From NCBI GenBank assembly GCA_965219665.1, contig CBDCOD010000007.1, forward strand, positions 1 to 12,039: a stretch of 12,039 nucleotides of DNA. Direction: 5' to 3'. The position numbers and the translations under genes were made by a program. This DNA comes from CBDCOD01 sp965219665. Lineage in GTDB: Bacteria; Pseudomonadota; Gammaproteobacteria; CAKMZV01. Positions within the stretch are counted from its first letter, which is position 1; each line of letters opens with the position of its first letter. The notes below the pieces were generated by a model. The model ran no database searches. It saw only the letters and a program-made list of their open reading frames with translations, and was not told the origin of the DNA. Shown piece by piece: positions 6,403-12,039 of the stretch.

Positions 6403-7450
6403 CAGATAGTTGATTTAAATAGGGGATATTAAAAGTGTTCATGAGCCTATTAAATATGGCACGGTTTGGTAAGTTGTTCAGTGCAATAACTGTGTTTTTT
6501 ATATCCGGTCGTAACCAGTGAGCGGTTAATCCGACTGTTCCAGTAAAGGATATTAAATGAGTGGATGGGCTGAGCAGTAGTAGCAACATTTCAGAGGCAA
6601 TAGCAGTTGGCCAAATCATTGTATTAAGGCTTTCTAGTTCTAATGAGTCATGCTTGTCAAAACGAGGGTGGTATTTTACTGCTATTGAGTTGGTGCTGGT
6701 GTACTGTTGAATGAACCTCCGTATTTGGTTTGGTAGTGTAGGGTGCTTGCGTAAATGGTTAGGGTGTGGCAAAAAGAAGAGTACTTGTGTTGCATTCAGG
6801 CTGTTGCGCTGTATGCCGCTATTATGTATTATGTGCGTTGCCATTGTGCGCATTGGGAGAGAGGCAAACCAGTCAGGGCGTAAGGAATGCTTGTGCGCGC
6901 AGAGATCAGCTACTGCGTTATGAGGTGAGAATAGCCATGCATCGCTTATTTTACTAGAGCCTCCAACTGTTATGGGTTCTTCCCACCAATTGCCATATAA
7001 ACATTTCTTAATTAAAGCATTGCTTATATAAGCATGTTTTGCCCTATAAGCACCCGCATAAGTATAATATCCATCATCTAAATATAATCCTTTGGGAGAG
7101 CGGCCTTGCTGTGAGCAGAAGTGATGTGCGAACTGAAATTCAATACGCCTGTCGCTACCTGTTGCAATTTGGTCTGGTGGACACTGCAGTAGCAGTTCTT
7201 TAATATGTTGAAAGAGCGCGTGGCGATGCGCTTTTTTAGTGAGATTGGGAGTGGATGCCATCAATAGCTGAGTATTTCTAAATGGATTATCTTGCCATTG
7301 GTTGAGCATTTCCATGTAGATGTTCTGCTTATTATGTTGGTCGATAAACCATAGGTCTGCTTGCTCTGTTTCTTGGTGCGCCAGTGCACGCGCGCAAGAT
7401 ATGATGAAATTTAGTGGGGTGGAAGGTAGATAAAGTGTATTCAATGCCAT
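6389..7450 (-). CDS. sialyltransferase/polysialyltransferase-like glycosyltransferase (tentative)
   Basis: This 353-residue protein has no membrane segments and no signal peptide. I recognise features of bacterial GT-B sialyltransferase-like families (GT52, GT38 and relatives). There is an acidic D/E-D/E-G motif, here LDDGYYTYAG (124-133). An HP motif follows in VKYHPRFDKH (258-267). A Ser/Thr-rich loop, SFTGTVG (301-307), ends a hydrophobic strand (LLLLLSPSTHLI). N-terminal MALNTLYLPSTPLNFIISCA resembles the first Rossmann strand and helix of such enzymes. In those families the HP and Ser/Thr motifs bind a CMP-sugar donor, so a CMP-activated acid such as a sialic acid, Kdo or a pseudaminic-type sugar is possible. 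No CMP-sugar synthesis genes are visible here. The ATG at 7450 lies 20 bp after the preceding stop. The end overlaps the next ATG by 14 nt. The family call is from motifs only, and another GT-B family is possible. Confidence 0.6.
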   Translation of the reverse strand: MALNTLYLPSTPLNFIISCARALAHQETEQADLWFIDQHNKQNIYMEMLNQWQDNPFRNTQLLMASTPNLTKKAHRHALFQHIKELLLQCPPDQIATGSDRRIEFQFAHHFCSQQGRSPKGLYLDDGYYTYAGAYRAKHAYISNALIKKCLYGNWWEEPITVGGSSKISDAWLFSPHNAVADLCAHKHSLRPDWFASLPMRTMATHIIHNSGIQRNSLNATQVLFFLPHPNHLRKHPTLPNQIRRFIQQYTSTNSIAVKYHPRFDKHDSLELESLNTMIWPTAIASEMLLLLLSPSTHLISFTGTVGLTAHWLRPDIKNTVIALNNLPNRAIFNRLMNTFNIPYLNQLSDVTL

Positions 7451-7470
7451 AAGATAAGTAGTAGACCTCG

Positions 7471-8955
7471 CTATATCCGTTCATAAATTTGGATTCTGCC
7501 AAATGTTTTAACCTTCTTAAATTCGCTATTGAGTTCTTTTTGAAGATACTGCCATGCTTCTCTATCATAAGGTCTATGTGTTGCACTTATTACAATAAAA
7601 TCCATCTTTACTACTATTTTTTCTAATCTAGAACGCATAGACTCATTTTTATATAAGTGCTTTACAATATTAGGTCGCGAATTCATGAATGGATGGACGA
7701 CGTAGTTCGGCACTCTTGTACTGGTGAGAACATGCCCTAATGTATTGGATACAAATAATACATTATTAGTTTTTACGGAACCAGTTGCATTTAGAAAATC
7801 AGATGCCTTCACAGTGTCAGTTCTATGATATTTTTTCTCAGTAGATAGAGAAATAACATGCTTATGGATTCTGTTGATAAAAAGATCGCTTGCTCCTACG
7901 ATTAGACTTAGCAGAAGGATAAAGCCTCCAATTTGTAGTTTTTTTTTAGATCTTATTTGCTTCAGTAGCACAGTTATGCCAATTAACATAGGAGCAGTAA
8001 GAATAGATAGATAGTAAGAGGAATTTTGCCCTTTAAGTGCGATAGAGACGAGTAAAGAAACAACAGTTATGAGTATAAAAATATTAGGTTTATTAATATT
8101 CTTTTTTACGATACATACTGCGATACTTGTTAGGAATAAAAAAAAGCTTAGTAAAAAGTTTGATGTGAATATCTTATTGAGCAGTCCTATCAAGGAGTTA
8201 AAAATATTTTCTGTATTGGCGTCTGCAAGCGGTACGATAACGATTGATTTGTACAGCAAGGGGACAAGCCCTTTTAGTGCATAGGGAGTAATAACCAGCA
8301 GTAGCATCAAGGATGCGCCGATAGATAGCGAGAATAAGGTTGGCCATATTTCTTCTTTATACACTGCTAAATAGAAAATAGAAACTGAGATAGCAAATAC
8401 AGCATAGTTCGTTTTGGTTAGCACCATGGCCGCCAAAAAAAAGCCAATGAAAGTCAGCCTCACATTGTAATAGCGGTCTTTAGTAATGCCTAATGTGAGC
8501 GTAATAACAATCAACAAGAAAAGGGTCGCCAATTGCTCGCTCATCAAAAAATATCGATAGGATAGAGCCAGATAACACAATGCAAGCATAAAAGACCAGT
8601 TAGCAGATAGCTTCTGTTTTTTTGATATTTGAAATACCATCAATGTATTGCCAAGGAGAACTAAGCTCCCTAATATGAATATTCCATAATATTCCCCATA
8701 AACTAATAGGGCAGCTGCATATGCTAAAAATATAAGAGGGGGTTTGTTATCCCAATATTGCTCATATGGTAAATAGCCTTCAAGTAAACTAATTGCGACA
8801 AGCATAAAACTTGCTTCATCACCATGTAACAATACATCAAAAACAAAGGGTATTTTATATAAGAAAACCGCAAAGCATAACCAGAGTATATACTGGTTTC
8901 TATGCACTGCTTTGATAAGGGTTGTTAAACTATATTGGAGTATTTGGGTACGCAT
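7471..8955 (-). CDS. polytopic GT-C glycosyltransferase (ArnT/PMT-like)
   Basis: This 494-residue inner-membrane protein has many hydrophobic helices between residues 22 and 365 and a soluble C-terminal tail of about 125 residues. Near the N-terminus, LLHGDEASFM (42-51) and GYLPYEQYWDNKPPLIFLAY (60-79) give the D-E and D-x-KPPL signatures of the PMT_2/ArnT-like GT-C fold. There, acidic residues in the first periplasmic loop bind metal and polyprenyl-phosphate sugar. The likely reaction is transfer of a sugar from undecaprenyl phosphate to a glycolipid or glycan on the periplasmic side. Length fits the family (about 450-550 residues). The gene looks more A+T-rich than its neighbours. It has its own upstream region with a TATAAT box and a hairpin, and no clear Shine-Dalgarno before the ATG. 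Specific substrate is unknown; assignment as true ArnT (lipid A aminoarabinose) is not supported. Confidence 0.85.
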   Translation of the reverse strand: MRTQILQYSLTTLIKAVHRNQYILWLCFAVFLYKIPFVFDVLLHGDEASFMLVAISLLEGYLPYEQYWDNKPPLIFLAYAAALLVYGEYYGIFILGSLVLLGNTLMVFQISKKQKLSANWSFMLALCYLALSYRYFLMSEQLATLFLLIVITLTLGITKDRYYNVRLTFIGFFLAAMVLTKTNYAVFAISVSIFYLAVYKEEIWPTLFSLSIGASLMLLLVITPYALKGLVPLLYKSIVIVPLADANTENIFNSLIGLLNKIFTSNFLLSFFLFLTSIAVCIVKKNINKPNIFILITVVSLLVSIALKGQNSSYYLSILTAPMLIGITVLLKQIRSKKKLQIGGFILLLSLIVGASDLFINRIHKHVISLSTEKKYHRTDTVKASDFLNATGSVKTNNVLFVSNTLGHVLTSTRVPNYVVHPFMNSRPNIVKHLYKNESMRSRLEKIVVKMDFIVISATHRPYDREAWQYLQKELNSEFKKVKTFGRIQIYERI

Positions 8956-8998
8956 TGTATTTAAAGCAGCGGTTTATGCTTGAGAGTAAATCGATCAC

Positions 8999-9041
8999 CA
9001 CTATTCTGTAATTTTGGTTCCGAATAGTGCAAACAATTATA
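8999..9041 (-). promoter_or_regulatory. candidate promoter (TATAAT) with an 8-bp inverted repeat at the predicted transcript start
   Basis: In the 98-bp gap before the GT-C gene, the complement has a perfect TATAAT at 9041-9036. No good -35 box lies 17 bp upstream. Starting about 12 bp after the first base of this box is a perfect inverted repeat, CACTATTC (9029-9022) and GAATAGTG (9006-8999), with a 15-nt loop. The predicted transcription start (about 9029) coincides with the first arm. The repeat could be an operator or a 5' leader hairpin. It is not followed by a U tract, so a terminator for the upstream gene is less likely. Confidence 0.45.
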
Positions 9042-9053
9042 CTGCTGATGCAT

Positions 9054-10139
9054 TTAAATAAGTTCTGAAATCTTTGCATTCATAGCATTAAAGTGTTCTG
9101 GTGTTGGGTTTTTCATGGCATCACCATATACCGCATAATGATATTGTAGGTAGTGCAGGAACCCATGCCTCAAGTCTCTGTTTGGCAGCCATCTTTCTGC
9201 TTTGTGAACCGCTGACGTAAGCGTGTCGATATCGGTGGCAGTCAAAACTAAATCCTGGATACCATATAGGGCGTCTCCTAAAACAATGAGTGGTTTACCA
9301 CATTGTAACGCTTCTATACCAACCGTTGAGTTTATAGTTATGACGCAGCGCGCATGGCGTACTAATTCTGTAGTATTAGCATCGTTCATAAAGCATAGAT
9401 TGGGAGCTGATTCAGCAGCCTGAATTAATGCCTGATAGTTTTTGTTGCAGGCGGGGTGTTGTTTGAAAACAAACTGAATATGCGGACTGTCTTGTGCCAC
9501 TTGCTTGATAGTTGCAAATAATTGAAACATGCTTTTAATCCACGGTGAGTGCATATATATGTTACTATCGCTCACAACTTGGAAAGGTACAAATATGTAG
9601 TCATCAGAGTATGATGTTCTTGGTGTATTTTCACTATCATTTATTGTGATTGACTTATAAAAATTAGGCTCTTTGGGTATAGAGGCAAAAGCATTAACAC
9701 CATGTGTATCTACGCAACTATAGCCAGGAAGAGGACCTGTTTCAAAAAACAACAATTCTTTATTACACTGTTTGGCAGCTAATACCATGATAGCTTGGCG
9801 GAATTTTTTGCCGTTCCACAAGCCAATATGAGAGTGTGGCATAGCAGACATAACTCGGTGGTATATCCAATAGAGGAGTATGCCATGCGCCATAGCGAGT
9901 ATATGCCAGATGTAGATATAAAGCGCGCTGTGGCTGCGATTAGATTGCCCATTTTTTCGAGTTAGGCGATATTGAACTTGCTGGTAAATACCGTGCCAAG
10001 GTATAGCAGTGAATGGCTGAGGTAGTCGTAGTGACTTATACCACAGGCAGTTTGTGGGAACAGTAGAGTATTTTGTGAGCGCGTCAAAGTATTTTTTTTG
10101 CGCTTTACTGCAGGCTATAAGGCAAATAGAAGGTGACAT
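9054..10139 (-). CDS. KpsC/KpsS-type capsule polysaccharide glycosyltransferase (Capsule_synth family)
   Basis: This 361-residue, probably cytoplasmic or membrane-associated GT-B protein is related to the beta-Kdo transferases KpsC and KpsS. Signatures are IGLWNGKKFRQAIMVLAAK (105-123), FFETGPLPGY (131-140) and DTHGVNAFASIPKEPNFYKS (144-163). HSPWIKSM (197-204), VFKQHPACNKNY (224-235) and CVITINSTVGIEAL (265-278) follow, then VLGDALYGIQDLVLTA. In the family these segments hold the CMP-Kdo and acceptor sites. A hydrophobic stretch at about 72-97 (YIYIWHILAMAHGILLYWIY) could be a membrane-associating helix. It is the intact paralogue of the IS-broken gene split between 1-178 and 1316-2158. The ATG at 10139 has AAGG a few bases upstream and follows the acnA terminator, so it is the first glycan gene. 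Kpm/Kps exporter genes are absent, so the enzyme may serve LPS/LOS or another glycolipid rather than a classic group 2 capsule. Confidence 0.85.
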   Translation of the reverse strand: MSPSICLIACSKAQKKYFDALTKYSTVPTNCLWYKSLRLPQPFTAIPWHGIYQQVQYRLTRKNGQSNRSHSALYIYIWHILAMAHGILLYWIYHRVMSAMPHSHIGLWNGKKFRQAIMVLAAKQCNKELLFFETGPLPGYSCVDTHGVNAFASIPKEPNFYKSITINDSENTPRTSYSDDYIFVPFQVVSDSNIYMHSPWIKSMFQLFATIKQVAQDSPHIQFVFKQHPACNKNYQALIQAAESAPNLCFMNDANTTELVRHARCVITINSTVGIEALQCGKPLIVLGDALYGIQDLVLTATDIDTLTSAVHKAERWLPNRDLRHGFLHYLQYHYAVYGDAMKNPTPEHFNAMNAKISELI

Positions 10140-10166
10140 TTGACCTTATTTTAGCTTGAAGTAAAA

Positions 10167-10201
10167 CGGGTAGCACACTCTTTTTGGAGAGAGGCTACCC
10201 G
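10167..10201 (-). terminator. hairpin terminator downstream of acnA
   Basis: CGGGTAGC (10167-10174) and GCTACCCG (10194-10201) pair perfectly. The interior can add a short CTCT/AGAG pairing around the AAAAA loop. On the minus strand the stem is followed by TTTTACTT, giving a short U tract. It begins 20 nt after the acnA stop. It should end acnA transcription, possibly with read-through into the glycan genes. Confidence 0.75.
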
Positions 10202-10220
10202 CTCATCTTAATTATTGGCC

Positions 10221-12039
10221 TTAGCTTTTAGCAAGTTGGCGTAGCACGTATTGCAAAATACCGCCATTTTGATAGTATTCGATTTCCTGCGGGGTATCAA
10301 TGCGGACAGCCGCCTCAAAGGAAGTGATTTTACCATCATCATTTGTGGCAGTCACTTGCACTGTTTTGCTCTCGCCATTAGCGATATTGTCAATACTAAA
10401 GCGTTCTTTACCGTTTAACCCTAAGCTACTTGCGCTATCGTTGTTAGCAAATTGTAGCGGTAATATACCCATGCCTACCAAATTAGTACGGTGAATGCGC
10501 TCAAAGGATTCTGCAATGACTGCTTGGATACCAAGCAAACAAGGCCCTTTGGCTGCCCAGTCGCGTGAGGATCCTGTGCCGTATTCTTTACCAGCGACAA
10601 TAATGGTTGGTGTATTAGCAGCACGATAACGCATAGCAGCATCATATATGCTCATGGTTTCTCCAGTAGGCAAGTGCTCCGTCACACCCCCTTCAGTGTC
10701 GGGGAGCATGAGGTTGCGCAGACGAATATTGGCAAAAGTCCCGCGCATCATCACTTCATGGTTGCCACGCCGTGATCCATACGAGTTAAAATCGCTGACT
10801 TTGACGCTGTTCTCTTGTAGATATTTGCCAGCAGGGCTGTCTGCTTTAATACTGCCTGCAGGAGATATATGATCGGTTGTGACCGAATCTCCAAGCAGCG
10901 CTAAAGCATATGCACCATCAATGCGCTCTATTGCCGCACGAGGGGCATTAATATCCTCAAAGAAAGGCGGTTTCTTCACATAAGTGGAGTCTGGCCAGTC
11001 ATATTTTTCAGCTGAACTGGTTGGAAGATCTTGCCAGTTTTGTTCGCCATCAAAAATGGTGGCATAGGTTTCTGAAAATTGCTCTTGTGTGACGCATTGT
11101 TGTACAGCTTCCGCCATTTCTGCGTTAGTGGGCCAGACATCTTTGAGATAGATTTCTTTTCCAGCGTCTGTAGTGGTTAAAGGTTCATTATATAAATCAA
11201 TATCCATGCGGCCTGCAATAGCATAGGCAACTACTAATGGCGGGGAAGCTAAATAGTTCATCTTCACTTCTGGATGCACGCGCCCTTCAAAGTTGCGGTT
11301 TCCAGAGAGAACGGAACATACGGTTAGATTACCATCGGCTATTGCCTGAGATACTTTAGCAGGCAAAGGACCCGAGTTACCAATACACGTAGTACATCCA
11401 TATCCAACAACATCAAAATTTAATGTAGCCATGCTATCTAATAAATCTGCCTTTTGAAGGTATTCTGTTACCACTTTTGACCCAGGTGCCAAGGAGGGTT
11501 TTACCCAAGGTTTGACCATTGCACCAAGGGCGACTGCTTTTTTGGCAAGTAGCCCGGCACCAAGCATAACGTAAGGGTTAGAGGTATTGGTGCAAGAAGT
11601 AATTGCCGCAATAACCACAGCGCCATCTTGAAGGGTATAGCCATCTGTTGTTTTTACACTGTTTGAGGTACTTGATTGACGAAGGGTGCGCACGTCCTGT
11701 TCAAAGGCTTGTTTCGATTCGCTCAAGCAAATGCGATCTTGCGGGCGTTTTGGTCCTGCAATACTGGGTACAACAGTTGATAAATCTAGCGTAATCGTTT
11801 CGTTATACTCTGCCTCAGGTGTATTGCTATCTAAGAACATGCCTTGCGCCTTGTAGTATTCGCGCGTTAGAGCAATAGAATGCGCACTACGGTTGGATAA
11901 ACGCATGTAATCAAGGGTTTCCTCATCTACTGGGAAGATGCCGCAGGTAGCACCGTACTCAGGAGCCATATTACCAATGGTTGCGCGATCAGCTAACGGC
12001 AGTGATTGGACGCCAGGTCCATAAAATTCTACAAATTTC
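10221..12039 (-). CDS. acnA: aconitate hydratase A, C-terminal two thirds (5' end beyond window)
   Basis: This is the [4Fe-4S] enzyme that interconverts citrate and isocitrate in the TCA cycle, in the cytoplasm. The frame is open to the right edge, where codons read KFVEFYGPGVQSLPLADRAT before NMAPEYGATCG, so the ATG at 11969 is internal. About 605 residues are visible against roughly 890 for E. coli AcnA. Cluster-ligating cysteines are Cys149 (ITSCTNTSNP) and Cys215/Cys218 (GYGCTTCIGNSGPL), counting from the first visible residue. The 66- and 3-residue spacing is the same as Cys435/501/504 of E. coli AcnA. The swivel domain carries GDSVTTDHISPAGSI, YGSRRGNHEVMMRGTF and EYGTGSSRDWAAKGP. It ends with QLAKS and TAA. 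Nothing looks damaged. It is a housekeeping gene flanking the polysaccharide locus and probably functionally unrelated to it. Confidence 0.98.
   Translation of the reverse strand, partial: KFVEFYGPGVQSLPLADRATIGNMAPEYGATCGIFPVDEETLDYMRLSNRSAHSIALTREYYKAQGMFLDSNTPEAEYNETITLDLSTVVPSIAGPKRPQDRICLSESKQAFEQDVRTLRQSSTSNSVKTTDGYTLQDGAVVIAAITSCTNTSNPYVMLGAGLLAKKAVALGAMVKPWVKPSLAPGSKVVTEYLQKADLLDSMATLNFDVVGYGCTTCIGNSGPLPAKVSQAIADGNLTVCSVLSGNRNFEGRVHPEVKMNYLASPPLVVAYAIAGRMDIDLYNEPLTTTDAGKEIYLKDVWPTNAEMAEAVQQCVTQEQFSETYATIFDGEQNWQDLPTSSAEKYDWPDSTYVKKPPFFEDINAPRAAIERIDGAYALALLGDSVTTDHISPAGSIKADSPAGKYLQENSVKVSDFNSYGSRRGNHEVMMRGTFANIRLRNLMLPDTEGGVTEHLPTGETMSIYDAAMRYRAANTPTIIVAGKEYGTGSSRDWAAKGPCLLGIQAVIAESFERIHRTNLVGMGILPLQFANNDSASSLGLNGKERFSIDNIANGESKTVQVTATNDDGKITSFEAAVRIDTPQEIEYYQNGGILQYVLRQLAKS

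Noticed and set aside
7332..7586. 84-residue minus-strand frame bridging the GT-C and sialyltransferase-like genes
   Set aside because: It overlaps both well-supported genes in another frame, has low-complexity composition and shows no motif.
7471..8955. Naming the GT-C gene arnT
   Set aside because: Only general PMT_2/ArnT-like signatures are visible. No arn pathway genes are nearby and the substrate cannot be inferred.
10190..10206. Resemblance of GCGGGTAGCCTC on the minus strand to the RfaH ops element (GGCGGTAG-type)
   Set aside because: An extra G breaks the core match, and the bases are fully explained as one arm of the acnA terminator stem.

Overview
The window looks like part of a surface-polysaccharide locus from a Gram-negative bacterium. 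The evidence is an O-antigen-ligase-like membrane protein, KpsC/KpsS-type capsule glycosyltransferases and an AcnA-type aconitase. A gammaproteobacterium is my best guess, but nothing here fixes the taxon. DNA is moderately A+T-rich. Every supported gene lies on the minus strand, so transcription runs from high to low coordinates.

Right edge, 10221-12039: the C-terminal two thirds of aconitate hydratase (acnA), a housekeeping TCA-cycle gene that runs off the window. A hairpin terminator follows it at 10167-10201. Only 81 bp separate acnA from the glycan genes.

Glycan block, about 10139 down to 1, in transcription order: (1) an intact KpsC/KpsS-type glycosyltransferase (9054-10139); (2) a polytopic GT-C (ArnT/PMT-like) glycosyltransferase (7471-8955), preceded by a TATAAT box and a perfect 8-bp inverted repeat; (3) a sialyl/polysialyltransferase-like GT-B protein (6389-7450); (4) a GT2-like transferase (5497-6402); (5) a GT4 transferase with an EX7E motif (4443-5510); (6) an O-antigen ligase/polymerase-like membrane protein (3202-4446); (7) a second GT2-like transferase, paralogous to gene 4 (2267-3205); (8) a second KpsC/KpsS-type gene, paralogous to gene 1, broken by an insertion sequence. 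Genes 3 to 7 are joined by stop/start overlaps of 14, 14, 4 and 4 nt, so they form one translationally coupled unit. Together they look like a machine that builds a glycan on a lipid carrier with cytoplasmic transferases and then modifies or ligates it at the membrane. Flippase, ABC exporter and sugar-nucleotide genes are absent, so the locus must continue outside the window or rely on genes elsewhere.

Left part, 179-1318: a complete-length IS3-family element (IS407/IS51-like, orfA plus orfB with an A6G slippage site). It lies inside gene 8 and is itself defective. An in-frame TAA in orfB separates the first two catalytic Asp codons from the Glu codon, and restoring it gives an exact D,D(35)E spacing. 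The first TGA of the element's right end supplies the stop codon of the truncated host protein. The C-terminal remainder of gene 8 (1-178) carries a further frame disruption.

No RNA genes or CRISPR arrays were seen. No gene-free stretch exceeds about 110 bp.
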